Below, in pieces: positions 8,450-18,027 of a DNA stretch of 64,000 nt; position 1 is the stretch's first letter; each line of letters begins with the position of its first letter. The DNA comes from Paenibacillus sp. GTDB taxonomy: Bacteria > Bacillota > Bacilli > Paenibacillales > YIM-B00363. The position numbers and the translations under genes were made by a program. The notes under the pieces are model-generated. The model was not told the origin of the DNA, ran no database searches, and saw only the letters and a list, made by a program, of their open reading frames with translations. The stretch spans positions 1 through 64,000 of the forward strand of contig NZ_JAPSKE010000014.1 in NCBI RefSeq assembly GCF_031177825.1. Reading direction: 5' to 3'.

Positions 8450-9778
8450 CTACACCTCCTCGGCCTGTTCTACTTCTTTTCGGATTTGGTCCGCGATCGA
8501 TTCGAGCGGAACCGTCTTCGCGACGCATCCGAGCTCGACGGCGGCGCGCGGCATGCCGTACACGATGCAGCTCGATGCGTCCTCCGCGATCGTTCGGCGC
8601 ACCCCTTGGTCGTACAACGCCTTCATCCCCTTCGCGCCGTCGCTCCCCATGCCCGTCATGAGCACGGCCGTCCGGTCCAGCTCCGGCGTCAGCGCGAGGG
8701 ATTCGAACAGCGTGTCGACGGAAGGGCGATGTCCGCTTCTCGGCGGATCTTCGTTCAGACGAATTCGGTACGCGCCGCCTTCCTTCCGAAGGGTCATATG
8801 TAAGCCACCGGGCGCGATATACGCCGCTCCCGGTCGAAGCTCCATCCCGTCCTCCGCTTCCGTTACCTCGATGGCGCACAGCGTATTCAGCCGCTGCGCC
8901 AGCGACCTCGTAAAGCCCGCGGGCATATGCTGCACGACGAGCACCGGAGCCGGAAAATGTTCGGGCAGTCTCGTTAATACCTGCTGCAGCGCGCGAGGTC
9001 CTCCCGTCGACGTGCCGATCGCCACGACGCGATTCCACACCGCGACGGGCGGCTTCGGACGTTGTTTCGCGGGCGGCGGCGCTTCCGGCGCGGATGGCTT
9101 CAACCTTTCTGCGGGCTTTCCGACCGGCTTGGCCGACGGCGCGGCCGGAGCGGAAGCCGCCGGTTTCACGGGAGCCGGCGCGGCCGGCCGGGCCGGAGGC
9201 TTCAAGACGGCAGGCTTCGTTGCGGCAGGCTGTTTCGGCGGCGGCGCCGGCGGAGCGACGCCTCTCCACGCCGGAGGCTCCGGCGGCTTCGGCCGCAGCG
9301 GCGCAGGCGAAGGCAACGTCGAAGGCGCAGGCGAAGGCAACGGCGTGGGCTGAAGCCGGCTGACCGTCTCCTTTCGGTGGAAGGCGACCGCCGCCCGAAG
9401 CGTCGCCGCCAGCGATTCCTGCAGCCGCCCGAGATCGCTCGAATTCGGTCCCGAAGGCTTCGGCACGAAGTCGAACGCTCCGAGTTCCAGCGCTTGAATC
9501 GTAGCGGCGGCTCCTTCCACCGTAGAGCTGCTGAGCATGATGACCGGCGTCGGCGCTTCCTTCATGAGCATCGGCAGCGCCTCGAGTCCGGTCATCACCG
9601 GCATCTCCAGATCCATCGTGACGGCGTCCGGCCGCAGCAACTTGACCGCTTCGAGCGCTTCCGCTCCGTTGCATGCCGTGCCGACGACCGTCAGCGTCTC
9701 GTCGTTATTCACGATATCGGAAACCACCTTGCGCATGAAGGCGGAATCGTCGACCACCAGAATGCGGTACGGGGGCAT
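8450..9778 (-). CDS. cheB: Protein-glutamate methylesterase CheB
   Basis: 442 residues. The receiver domain has acidic pocket Asp10-Asp11 and phosphoacceptor Asp56 (TMDLEMP). The C-terminal methylesterase domain has the serine motif AIGTSTGGPRAL, the histidine region VVQHMPAGFTRS and the aspartate motif MTGMGSDGAKGM. It removes methyl groups from chemoreceptor glutamates during adaptation. Between the domains lies an extended Pro/Ala/Lys linker (about 140-245), which makes the protein clearly longer than the roughly 350 residues typical of CheB. Confidence 0.95.
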   Translation of the reverse strand: MPPYRILVVDDSAFMRKVVSDIVNNDETLTVVGTACNGAEALEAVKLLRPDAVTMDLEMPVMTGLEALPMLMKEAPTPVIMLSSSTVEGAAATIQALELGAFDFVPKPSGPNSSDLGRLQESLAATLRAAVAFHRKETVSRLQPTPLPSPAPSTLPSPAPLRPKPPEPPAWRGVAPPAPPPKQPAATKPAVLKPPARPAAPAPVKPAASAPAAPSAKPVGKPAERLKPSAPEAPPPAKQRPKPPVAVWNRVVAIGTSTGGPRALQQVLTRLPEHFPAPVLVVQHMPAGFTRSLAQRLNTLCAIEVTEAEDGMELRPGAAYIAPGGLHMTLRKEGGAYRIRLNEDPPRSGHRPSVDTLFESLALTPELDRTAVLMTGMGSDGAKGMKALYDQGVRRTIAEDASSCIVYGMPRAAVELGCVAKTVPLESIADQIRKEVEQAEEV

Positions 9779-9791
9779 TGCGACTCCTCCT

Positions 9792-10700
9792 TTATTTCAT
9801 GAACGAAAGCATCCGAGACAGGAACCGCTTGACGCCTCCCGCCTCCGACGTCTCGCCTTCCGGCGCCGACATCGGCTGCGATATTTCGAAGCGGCGAACG
9901 AGCTCCTTCAACTCCCGGGTAGCGGCCGAATCCGGAAACAACACGGAGAACGGGATCTGCCGCTTGACCGCCTTGGAGACGTTCGCGTCGTCCGGAATAT
10001 AACCGAGCGTCGGAATGTCGAGGTGCAGAAATTGATTGGACACCATCCGGATCTTATCCGCGGTTTGCTTGCCTTCCTTCCGGTCGGTCACGCGATTGAC
10101 GACGAGCTGGAACCGTACGTCGGGCTGCTGGGCGTGGACCATCTTGATGATGGCGTACGCGTCCGTAATCGAGGTAGGCTCCGGCGTCGTCACGACGATC
10201 GTCTGTTCCGCCGCCGTAATGAACGTCATCGATTCCTTCGAGAGACCGGCGCCGGTGTCGAACAAGATGTAATCGACCGTCCCGCTCAGCGAGAGCACTT
10301 GCTCCGTGAAATATTGCAGCTCTTCTTTGGTAAGCGAAAGCAAGTCGTTGAAGCCGGAACCGCCTGCGATAAAGCGGAGATCGTTCGGTCCTAGGCAAAC
10401 GATCTCCTCGATCGATTTCTCCCGCTTCAACAAATGGTATAAATTGTACTTCGGCGAAGCGCCCATCAGCACGTCGATGTTGGCCATGCCGATGTCCGCG
10501 TCGAAGACGAGCACCTGGTACCCTTGCGATTGCAGCTGCAAGGCGAAGTTCAACGTGAAATTCGACTTTCCGACGCCGCCCTTGCCGCTGGTGATCGTCA
10601 AGATGCGCGTCTGACGTTCCGGCGCAGCCCGCTCCGCAGGCGGCGTTCCGACGTCCTGCCGAACGAGATTGCGCAACGCTTCCGCTTGGTCATTCATCAT
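9792..10700 (-). CDS. flhG: MinD-like ATPase FlhG (YlxH), flagellar number/placement regulator
   Basis: 302 residues. A deviant Walker A (SGKGGVGKSN, about 38-47) is followed by switch motifs FDADIGMANIDV and FDTGAGLS. The N-terminus carries DQAEALRNLV, matching the DQAxxLR helix through which FlhG stimulates the FlhF GTPase. I use the ATG at 10700, with AGGTG just upstream. A GTG at 10709 is part of that ribosome site and is not a likely start. The gene overlaps the end of flhF by 11 bases. Confidence 0.94.
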   Translation of the reverse strand: MMNDQAEALRNLVRQDVGTPPAERAAPERQTRILTITSGKGGVGKSNFTLNFALQLQSQGYQVLVFDADIGMANIDVLMGASPKYNLYHLLKREKSIEEIVCLGPNDLRFIAGGSGFNDLLSLTKEELQYFTEQVLSLSGTVDYILFDTGAGLSKESMTFITAAEQTIVVTTPEPTSITDAYAIIKMVHAQQPDVRFQLVVNRVTDRKEGKQTADKIRMVSNQFLHLDIPTLGYIPDDANVSKAVKRQIPFSVLFPDSAATRELKELVRRFEISQPMSAPEGETSEAGGVKRFLSRMLSFMK

Positions 10701-11979
10701 GAGGTTCACCTACTAGTTCGTCTGCCATATTCCTCGCGTTAGCGATATTGATGTCGTCGGGCACGTTCTGCCCGTCTGTAACGTAGGAGAGAGACAACGG
10801 ATAATCGTGTAACAGGTTGACGATCGACCCGAGCGTGGCGGTTTCGTCCGCTTTCGTAAACAGTACCTTCTCCACGCCGAACCGGAAGAAATTGTCGGTG
10901 ACGGCTTTCATATCGCTGTATTTCATACTAAGGCTGAGGACCAGGAACGTATCCTTGCGCTCTTCGATCCGAAGCAGCGATTGAAGTTCCGATACCGCCA
11001 TCTCGTTGCGGAAGTTGCGGCCCGCGGTGTCCATCAGAATCATATCGCGATCCTGCATCCGATCGAGCGCCTTCTGCAAATCCAGCGCGGAGAAGACGAC
11101 CTCGAGCGGCACGTTCAAGATGGAAGCATACGTTCGCAGCTGCTCGATCGCAGCGATCCGATACGTATCCGACGTAATGAGGCCGATCGACTTCCGAAAT
11201 TTGAGCGTTTGCTCCGCCGCCAGCTTCGCGATCGTCGTCGTCTTGCCGACGCCGGTCGGCCCGACGAAATGAACGATGCGCGCGTCTTGCCGAATTTGTT
11301 CGATCGGACGTTTCGTAAGCAGCTCGACGATCGCCGACTTCACGGCGGCGCCCGCCTCGGCCGCGGAAAGCTCCGAAACCGGCCGCCCCGCTTCTTCGAG
11401 AAGCACGACGGAATCCTTGATGAGCTTCGCGGCGAGCTCGGGCAGCACGTCTTGCTGTACGAGGCGCGAACGAATCGAGTCGAAGGCGGGCGGCAACGCT
11501 TCCGCCAACGCGGCGACGGGGCCCGTTCCCGCCTGCGCTTGGGCTAGGCGAAGCATCATTTCCTTCATTTGCTTCATTTCCTGAAGAAGAGCGTCATCCT
11601 TCGCCCCGGTCGGCCCGGCCGTAGCCGACGCGAGCGGTCCGGTCGGCGCTGCGGCCGCCACGGCTTCGAAGTTTGGCCGCGGCTCCGGCCGAGCCGAAGG
11701 CGTCGGTCTCGGCGCGACGGGAGCCGGAGGCTTGAGCGGCGCGGACAGTCCGGCGAGGGACGACGACGCGATCGCGGACGTCGGTCGCGCGGTCGCAGCC
11801 GATTCGGGGTTCGAATCCGTCGCCGCGACGACTTCGACCTTCTTCTTCGTGAACATCCCGAGGAAGCCGCCGACCCGAATCTCCTTCGTGTTGATGATGA
11901 CGGCGTCCTTGCCCAGCTCGGCGCGAATTTTCTGCAGCGCGTCCGGCATCGAATCGACGATGTACTTTTTCACCTTCAT
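10690..11979 (-). CDS. flhF: Signal-recognition-type GTPase FlhF
   Basis: 429 residues. A variable N-terminal B domain (KVKKYIVDSMPDALQKIRAE, then a Pro/Ala-rich linker to about 125) precedes an N-domain helical bundle and the SRP-type G domain. The G domain shows P-loop [10 protein letters not shown] (240-249), SDTYRIAAIEQL, DTAGRN and TKADETATLG. FlhF marks the site of flagellar assembly with FlhG. The stop overlaps flhG and the start overlaps the flhA stop by four bases. Confidence 0.95.
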   Translation of the reverse strand: MKVKKYIVDSMPDALQKIRAELGKDAVIINTKEIRVGGFLGMFTKKKVEVVAATDSNPESAATARPTSAIASSSLAGLSAPLKPPAPVAPRPTPSARPEPRPNFEAVAAAAPTGPLASATAGPTGAKDDALLQEMKQMKEMMLRLAQAQAGTGPVAALAEALPPAFDSIRSRLVQQDVLPELAAKLIKDSVVLLEEAGRPVSELSAAEAGAAVKSAIVELLTKRPIEQIRQDARIVHFVGPTGVGKTTTIAKLAAEQTLKFRKSIGLITSDTYRIAAIEQLRTYASILNVPLEVVFSALDLQKALDRMQDRDMILMDTAGRNFRNEMAVSELQSLLRIEERKDTFLVLSLSMKYSDMKAVTDNFFRFGVEKVLFTKADETATLGSIVNLLHDYPLSLSYVTDGQNVPDDINIANARNMADELVGEPHDE

Positions 11980-14009
11980 ACGTTCACCACCCCTATGCTT
12001 TGGACTTCCACGTTCGGCTCAAGCTCGCTGTAAGACAACACGGTAACGTCTTGCATCGCGCGCTCCAGCAGCTGCTTTAAATACATGCGGATCGTCGGCG
12101 ACGTCAGCACGATCGGCGTGCCGCCGGACTGCACAAGCTTCGACGCCTGCTCCGCAATTTTTTGAACGACGGTTTGCGAGCTGGCCGGGTCCAAGGCGAG
12201 GTAGCTGCCGTGATCGGATTGCTGAACCGCCTCCGCGATTTTCCGTTCCAAGGACGGACCGACCGTGACGACGCGAAGCGTGTCGTTGCCGGGCGCATAT
12301 TGCTGCGTAATTTGGCGAGACAAGCTTTGCCTTACGTATTCCGTCAAAATATCGGGATCCTTCGTGTACGTTCCGTAATCGGCGAGTGTCTCGAAAATGG
12401 TAACCAAATCGCGGATCGAAACTTTTTCCTTCAGCAGCTTCGCCAGCACCTTCTGCACGTCGCCGATCGTCATAACGTTCGGGATAAGCTCCTCGACGAG
12501 CGCCGGATACGACTCTTTGACGTTCTCCACGAGCGCTTTCGTCTCTTGGCGTCCGATCATCTCATGCGCATGGCGCTTAATTACCTCGGTAAGGTGCGTC
12601 GCCACGACCGAGGGCGGGTCTACGACCGTATATCCGGAAATTTCCGCCCGGTCCTTCGCCGCTTCGTCGATCCATAGCGCCGGCAATCCGAACGCCGGCT
12701 CGACCGTCTCGATCCCGGTGACGCTGTCGTCATCGATGCCGGGGCTCATGGCGAGGTAATGATTCAGCAGCAGTTCGCCGCGCGCGACCGTATTGCCTTT
12801 GATTTTGATGACGTATTCGTTCGGGCGCAGTTGAATGTTGTCCCGGATCCGAATGACCGGCACGACGAGACCGAGCTCGAGCGCGCACTGACGGCGGATC
12901 ATGATGATCCGGTCGAGCAAGTCGCCGCCTTGCTGCTGATCCGCGAGCGGAATAAGGCCGTACCCGAACTCGAACTCGATCGGGTCTACCTGAAGCAAAT
13001 TGACGACGCTCTCGGGGCTCCGCACTTCTTCGATCTGCTGCTCCTCGACGAGCATCTCCTGCTCCACTTCCCGCTTCTTCAAGACGCCGTCGATCCGATA
13101 GGCCGCGAACGCCAGCGCGCCTCCGACGGGAAGCGTGAGAACGGGACCGATCGGCGTGAAGATACCGAGCAGGGCGATCGTACCGCCGACGACGTAAAGC
13201 AGTTTCGGAAACGCCCCCAACTGTTCCATAATATCTTGCGCCAAGTTGCCTTCCGAGGAGGCGCGGGTAACGATCAGACCCGCCGCCGTGGAAATCAAGA
13301 GCGCCGGAATCTGGCTGACGAGCCCGTCGCCGATCGTCATGATCGAATACATCTCGACCGCCTGGCCGAATTCGAAGCCTTTCATCGTCATGCCGATAAT
13401 AATGCCGCCGATCAGGTTAATGACGAGAATAATGATAGATGCGATGGCGTCCCCTTTGACGAACTTCATCGCGCCGTCCATCGCGCCGTGGAAGTCGGCT
13501 TCCGATTCGATCTTCTTCCGCCGTTCCCGGGCTTGCTGCTCGTTGATGAGCCCCGAATTCAAATCGGCGTCGATGCTCATCTGCTTACCGGGCATCGCGT
13601 CGAGCGTGAATCGCGCTCCGACCTCGGCGACGCGTTCCGAACCTTTGGTAATGACGATAAATTGAACGATGACGAGGATGAGGAACACGATGAAGCCGAC
13701 CGCGATGTTGCCCTGCGCGACGAAGGAGCCGAACGTCTCGACGACCTTGCCGGCATGCGCGTTCGCCAAAATGTTTCTTGTCGTCGACACGTTCAGCGCG
13801 AGCCGGAACAGCGTCGTGATGAGGAGGAGCGAGGGGAAGATCGAAAATTGCAGCGCTTCTTTCGTATTCATCGCGACGACCAGCATCGTGAGCGCCAGCG
13901 AGATGTTAATGATCAACATGAAATCGAGGAGATGCGTATGGATCGGAACGATCATCATCAGTACGATTCCGATAATGCCGCCGAGCACCGCTAAATCTTT
14001 CAACTTCAT
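11976..14009 (-). CDS. flhA: Flagellar export gate protein FlhA
   Basis: 677 residues. The N-terminal half has about eight transmembrane segments with the FHIPEP-family loop (GARFTLDAMPGKQMSIDADL, then RRKKIESEADFHGAMDG). The C-terminal cytoplasmic half (about 330-677) forms the export-gate ring that docks chaperone-substrate complexes. The family and length are standard. It lies between flhB and flhF. Confidence 0.96.
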   Translation of the reverse strand: MKLKDLAVLGGIIGIVLMMIVPIHTHLLDFMLIINISLALTMLVVAMNTKEALQFSIFPSLLLITTLFRLALNVSTTRNILANAHAGKVVETFGSFVAQGNIAVGFIVFLILVIVQFIVITKGSERVAEVGARFTLDAMPGKQMSIDADLNSGLINEQQARERRKKIESEADFHGAMDGAMKFVKGDAIASIIILVINLIGGIIIGMTMKGFEFGQAVEMYSIMTIGDGLVSQIPALLISTAAGLIVTRASSEGNLAQDIMEQLGAFPKLLYVVGGTIALLGIFTPIGPVLTLPVGGALAFAAYRIDGVLKKREVEQEMLVEEQQIEEVRSPESVVNLLQVDPIEFEFGYGLIPLADQQQGGDLLDRIIMIRRQCALELGLVVPVIRIRDNIQLRPNEYVIKIKGNTVARGELLLNHYLAMSPGIDDDSVTGIETVEPAFGLPALWIDEAAKDRAEISGYTVVDPPSVVATHLTEVIKRHAHEMIGRQETKALVENVKESYPALVEELIPNVMTIGDVQKVLAKLLKEKVSIRDLVTIFETLADYGTYTKDPDILTEYVRQSLSRQITQQYAPGNDTLRVVTVGPSLERKIAEAVQQSDHGSYLALDPASSQTVVQKIAEQASKLVQSGGTPIVLTSPTIRMYLKQLLERAMQDVTVLSYSELEPNVEVQSIGVVNV

Positions 14010-14045
14010 CGCGTTCCCCTCCTCTCCTCGAACTAGGCGTTACGG

Positions 14046-15152
14046 TTATTTCTTAACAGCCGGCAGCTTCGCTCTCGCTTTGTAGACGAAGGCAAGCACT
14101 TCGGCGACGGCTTGGAACAGCTCTTGCGGAATCGATTCGCCGATCTCGACCTGCCCGTACAGCGCGCGGGCGAGCGGTTTATTTTCCATAAGCGGGACAT
14201 CGTTGTCTTTCGCGATTTGTCGGATGCGCAAGGCGACGTAGTCGGCGCCCTTCGCGATGACGCGAGGCGCTTCCATCTCCGCCCCGTCGTATTTAATCGC
14301 GACGGCGAAGTGCGTCGGGTTCGTGATGACGACATCCGCCTTCGGCACTTCCTGCATCATCCGCTGCATCGCCATGCGACGCTGACGCTCGCGGATTTTC
14401 GATTTGATGAGGGGATCCCCCTCGGTCTTCTTGTACTCGTCCTTGATGTCCTGTTTGGACATGCGAAGGTTTTTCTCATACTCCCATTTCTGATACGCGT
14501 AATCGAACAGCGCGAGTACGAACAACGCGCCTCCGGAAAACAACCCCAGTCTCAGCGTCAGCGATGCGAGGTATTGGAAGATCGAACCGATCGGGACTGA
14601 GGCCAGCGTCAACAGCGTCGCGCGTTCGCCCCATAAAATCAGAAAGGCGATCAATCCGATGATGAGCACCTTCAGCATCGATTTCAGGAACTCGACGACC
14701 GAACGCAGCGAGAAAATCTGTTTGAAGCCTTGAATCGGGTTAATCTTTTCGAACTTCATCTTCAGCGTCTCGCCCGTGAACAAGAAACCGATTTGCGCGT
14801 ACGAGCTTAACAGCGCCATCACCAGGCCGACCGCCATGATCGGCAAGAGAAGCAGAAGCCCTTCCCGCATTAACTGCGAAAACATCGCGATCACGTTCGT
14901 ATCGGTGACGTCCCACAGAATGTATTCTTTAAGCCCCGCGGAGAACATCCCCGCGACGCCCTTGCCCATTGTGGAACCGTACATGGCCAACAGACCGAAA
15001 CCGCCGAGCATGATGAGCGCACCCGGCAATTCCATACTTTTGGCGACTTGTCCTTTTTTGCGCGATTCCTGCCGCTTCTTCGGAGTCGCCGTTTCCGTCT
15101 TCTCTTGGGAGAAGAGCTGCAGGTCGAGCGTATAACGTAACGGGAGCGGCAT
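14046..15152 (-). CDS. flhB: Flagellar export switch protein FlhB
   Basis: 368 residues. Four membrane segments are followed by a basic linker (KDEYKKTEGDPLIKSKIRE) and the cytoplasmic domain with the autocleavage motif Asn278-Pro-Thr-His281. Cleavage between Asn and Pro switches export from rod/hook to filament substrates. The N-terminus (LDLQLFSQEKTETATPKKR) is typical. A second, truncated relative of the C-terminal domain is encoded elsewhere in this window (44863-45159). Confidence 0.96.
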   Translation of the reverse strand: MPLPLRYTLDLQLFSQEKTETATPKKRQESRKKGQVAKSMELPGALIMLGGFGLLAMYGSTMGKGVAGMFSAGLKEYILWDVTDTNVIAMFSQLMREGLLLLLPIMAVGLVMALLSSYAQIGFLFTGETLKMKFEKINPIQGFKQIFSLRSVVEFLKSMLKVLIIGLIAFLILWGERATLLTLASVPIGSIFQYLASLTLRLGLFSGGALFVLALFDYAYQKWEYEKNLRMSKQDIKDEYKKTEGDPLIKSKIRERQRRMAMQRMMQEVPKADVVITNPTHFAVAIKYDGAEMEAPRVIAKGADYVALRIRQIAKDNDVPLMENKPLARALYGQVEIGESIPQELFQAVAEVLAFVYKARAKLPAVKK

Positions 15153-15174
15153 CGGAAACCTCCTTGCGGCTTGC

Positions 15175-15960
15175 TTAGACGGATCGCAGCGTTCGCATCA
15201 TTTCGAACATGTTGTCGAACAACGTCGCGAACAGCGTTTGGAACAGGGCCAGAAAGCCGGGAACCAGCAGCAGCGTAATGCCGAGACCGACCAAAATCTT
15301 CAGCGGCATCCCGACGACGAATACGTTGAATTGCGGAGCCGTCTTCGCCAAAATGCCGAGCGCGACATCCACTAAAAACATCGAGGCAACGATCGGCGCC
15401 GCCATCTGGAACGCCAGCGTGAAGGCGGTCGATACGCTTCTCGTGAGCATCTCCGTCGGCGGACCGTCGGCCAAAGCCGCGAAAAACGAGTTATTCAACG
15501 GAATCGTTTGGTAGCTGTCCATGATGCCGAGCAGCAAATAATGATGTCCGTTCAGCGTCAAAAACAATAGCATTGCAACCATATATTTAAAGCTGCCGAA
15601 CACAGGAGTTTGCGCCCCGGTCATCGGGTCGATGACGTTGGCGATGCCGAAGCCCATCTGCATGTCGATGAACGATCCGGCAATTTGGACAACGGTAAAA
15701 AACAAATAGGCAACGAAGCCCAGAAGCACGCCGATCAGCGTTTCCCGAATGACGAAGTACGCGTACTCGGCGTCGATCGGAATCGCGCGGTCCGTGCCGG
15801 ACGTAAAAAATACCAGTAACGAAACGAACACCGATATGCCGATACGAAATTGTGGCGGTACATTATTTTGAGTCGCGAACACCGGCGCCGTAATAAAGAA
15901 ACCGGTCATTCGGCAAAATATAAGCAATAAATTCGGGTAATAAGCTAATACGAGTTCCAT
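15175..15960 (-). CDS. fliR: Flagellar export apparatus protein FliR
   Basis: 261 residues, strongly hydrophobic with about six membrane segments. Family landmarks are FCRMTGFFITAPVF, FRIGISVFVSLLVFF and VDVALGILAKTAPQFNVFVVG. FliR builds the core of the export gate with FliP and FliQ. It is followed by flhB after about 22 bases and preceded by fliQ with a 6-base gap. Confidence 0.96.
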   Translation of the reverse strand: MELVLAYYPNLLLIFCRMTGFFITAPVFATQNNVPPQFRIGISVFVSLLVFFTSGTDRAIPIDAEYAYFVIRETLIGVLLGFVAYLFFTVVQIAGSFIDMQMGFGIANVIDPMTGAQTPVFGSFKYMVAMLLFLTLNGHHYLLLGIMDSYQTIPLNNSFFAALADGPPTEMLTRSVSTAFTLAFQMAAPIVASMFLVDVALGILAKTAPQFNVFVVGMPLKILVGLGITLLLVPGFLALFQTLFATLFDNMFEMMRTLRSV

Positions 15961-15966
15961 GTCCGG

Positions 15967-16236
15967 TTACCCGATAAAATTGTGCAGATTATCCAGCAAG
16001 TGGAATGTAAAATCGACCAGCTTGGACAAAATCCACGGACCGAAAAACAAGATCGCCACAAGCACGACGACGATCTTCGGAACGAATGCAAGCGTTTGTT
16101 CTTGAATTTGCGTCGTCGCTTGGAATACGCTGATCGCGAGACCGACGACGAGCGCCAATATTAACATCGGTCCGCTGGCCATTAATGTCGTATAGATCGC
16201 TTCGCCGGCGATGCGGATGACCGTATCGGATCTCAC
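15967..16236 (-). CDS. fliQ: Flagellar export apparatus protein FliQ
   Basis: 89 residues with two transmembrane hairpin helices. The family signature LALVVGLAISVFQATTQIQEQTL is present in consecutive segments near residues 27-49. FliQ packs around the FliP/FliR spiral in the export gate. Size and position between fliP and fliR are canonical. Confidence 0.96.
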   Translation of the reverse strand: MRSDTVIRIAGEAIYTTLMASGPMLILALVVGLAISVFQATTQIQEQTLAFVPKIVVVLVAILFFGPWILSKLVDFTFHLLDNLHNFIG

Positions 16237-16254
16237 GCGCGTCCCCTCCGTTCG

Positions 16255-17028
16255 TCAGGTATTGAAGCTTAAGAGCAGCGACTTCACGACCAAATACCAC
16301 CCGTCGACCAAGACGAACAGCAAAATCTTGAACGGCAGCGAAATCATGACCGGGGGCAGCATCATCATCCCCATCGCCATCAGCGTACTGGCAACGACCA
16401 TATCGATGACGAGAAACGGGATAAAAATCATAAAGCCCATCTGGAACGCGGTCTTCAACTCGCTGATCGCGAAGGCCGGAACGAGCGCGGTAAGCGGAAT
16501 ATCCTCGTACGAAGTAGGACGCGGCATGTTTCCGTAATCCAAAAACAGCAGCAGATCCTTCTCTCGCGTCTGGCTAGACATAAACTTCTTCAGCGGCACG
16601 GCCGCTTCGTTCAGCGCTTCGACCTGCGTCAGTTCCCCTGCCAAATACGGTTTCAGGGCGGTTTCGTTAATTTCGCCGATCGTCGGCGCCATAACGAACA
16701 AGCTGAGAAACAGCGCCAATCCGATCAACACCTGGTTCGGCGGCATCTGGTTCGTGGCCAGCGACGTTCGTACGAACCCGAGCACGATGACGATCCGCGT
16801 AAAGCTGGTCATCATGACGAGGATGGCCGGCGCCAAGCTGAGCACCGTCAGCATCAGCACGATACTTAATGTGGAAGAGACGTCCTGAGGCTCGTCCGAC
16901 GTACCGATCGACAGGTCGATGCCCGGAATCGGAGACTCGGCGGCGAGCGCGGCCTCCGGAACGGCGAACGGAGAGACGCCGAGCAGCGCGACGCCGAGCA
17001 CCAACGCCGACAGCAGCTTTCGTATCAT
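16255..17028 (-). CDS. fliP: Flagellar export apparatus protein FliP
   Basis: 257 residues with an N-terminal signal-like segment (MIRKLLSALVLGVALLGV) and the conserved core blocks SLAPAILVMMTSFTRIVIVL, NQVLIGLALFLSLFVM and FLVIDMVVASTLMAMGMMML. FliP forms the pentameric core of the export gate. The start at 17028 overlaps the fliO stop by four bases (ATGA). The reading frame is open to 17169, but that extension lies inside fliO. Confidence 0.96.
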   Translation of the reverse strand: MIRKLLSALVLGVALLGVSPFAVPEAALAAESPIPGIDLSIGTSDEPQDVSSTLSIVLMLTVLSLAPAILVMMTSFTRIVIVLGFVRTSLATNQMPPNQVLIGLALFLSLFVMAPTIGEINETALKPYLAGELTQVEALNEAAVPLKKFMSSQTREKDLLLFLDYGNMPRPTSYEDIPLTALVPAFAISELKTAFQMGFMIFIPFLVIDMVVASTLMAMGMMMLPPVMISLPFKILLFVLVDGWYLVVKSLLLSFNT

Positions 17029-17585
17029 CGGTCCTCTTCCTCCATCCATTCCTTCATCGCGTCTTTCCTCGCGGAGACGCCCTTCAGCTTCTGGGAAAGC
17101 AAATCTTTGAACGCTTCGTTCGATTGCCACTCCGGCTGTTCCGGGGCGGCTCGTCGACGACTGCGCCACCCTTGAACGATCCCCGCCAGGGCGGCGACGG
17201 CGGTTCCCGCAACGGGAGTCGGTCTCGCCTCGAGAGATGCGAGGAACGCCTCGACCCGATCCGGGTCGTCGATCTTATCGAGCAGCGTAATGTCGTCGCC
17301 GACGCCCACGATATAGACGGCATCGCCGATCTCGACCACTTGCATCGACTTGTTTTGCCCGAGGGGAACGCCGGCATGCACCTGGAGCGAGCGGTCCCCC
17401 GACCAACGTTTATTCCTTGCGGCCAGAAACCGGATCAATACGACGATCAGTCCGATGACGACGGCAAGGACGACGATGACTTGAAAGAAGTTGCCGTAGA
17501 AATCACCTGTGGTAAACCCCTCCGGCGACGTCCCAGGCGGCGCGTCGAGCGAATTGCCGAGCGTATTGATCAAGGTTCCGTACAT
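17025..17585 (-). CDS. fliO: Flagellar biosynthesis protein FliO (FliZ of Bacillus)
   Basis: 186 residues. A short N-terminal extracytoplasmic part is followed by one transmembrane helix (VIVVLAVVIGLIVVLIRFLA, about 40-60) and the conserved beta-rich FliO domain (VHAGVPLGQNKSMQVVEIGD, then YIVGVGDDITLLDKID). A basic, charged tail ends the protein. FliO assists assembly of the FliP core. It is coupled to fliP by a four-base overlap. Confidence 0.92.
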   Translation of the reverse strand: MYGTLINTLGNSLDAPPGTSPEGFTTGDFYGNFFQVIVVLAVVIGLIVVLIRFLAARNKRWSGDRSLQVHAGVPLGQNKSMQVVEIGDAVYIVGVGDDITLLDKIDDPDRVEAFLASLEARPTPVAGTAVAALAGIVQGWRSRRRAAPEQPEWQSNEAFKDLLSQKLKGVSARKDAMKEWMEEEDR

Positions 17586-17589
17586 GGAA

Positions 17590-17952
17590 TCAGCCCAACG
17601 TCTTCTTGATCGCTTCGATGACGCGATCGGCTTGGAACGGCTTTACGATGAAGTCCTTCGCGCCCGCTTGGATCGCGTCGATAACCATCGCCTGCTGGCC
17701 CATGGCGGAGCACATGATGACTTTCGCGCTAGGGTCGAGTTTCTTGATTTCTTTCAACGCGGTAATGCCGTCCATTTCGGGCATCGTAATATCCATCGTG
17801 ATCAAATCCGGATTCGTCTCTTTGAATTTTTCGATCGCCTGCGCGCCGTCGCTGGCTTCCCCTACGACCTCGTACCCGTTTTTGGATAAGATGTCCTTGA
17901 TCATCATGCGCATGAATGCTGCGTCGTCCACTACTAAAATACGGTTCGCCAT
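17590..17952 (-). CDS. cheY: Chemotaxis response regulator CheY
   Basis: 120 residues, a stand-alone receiver domain. The acidic pocket is Asp9-Asp10 (VVDDAAF), the phosphoacceptor is Asp54 (TMDITMP), and the conserved lysine is in FIVKPFQ. CheY-P binds FliM and FliY at the motor switch; in Bacillus-type systems this promotes smooth swimming. The ATG at 17952 has AAAGGA upstream. A TTG three codons earlier is a poorer start. Confidence 0.96.
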   Translation of the reverse strand: MANRILVVDDAAFMRMMIKDILSKNGYEVVGEASDGAQAIEKFKETNPDLITMDITMPEMDGITALKEIKKLDPSAKVIMCSAMGQQAMVIDAIQAGAKDFIVKPFQADRVIEAIKKTLG

Positions 17953-18027
17953 TCGATACAAATCCTTTCGATCGTTAGTTTGTTTATTTGAAAGTACGAA
18001 GTCATACGAATTGCCGTCTACCGGATC

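Noticed and set aside
8448..9674. Upstream extension of the cheA frame to 1110 codons
   Set aside because: The added part is Arg/Gly/Ala-rich, lies over cheB, and lacks a ribosome site; CheA begins at the HPt domain at 8447.
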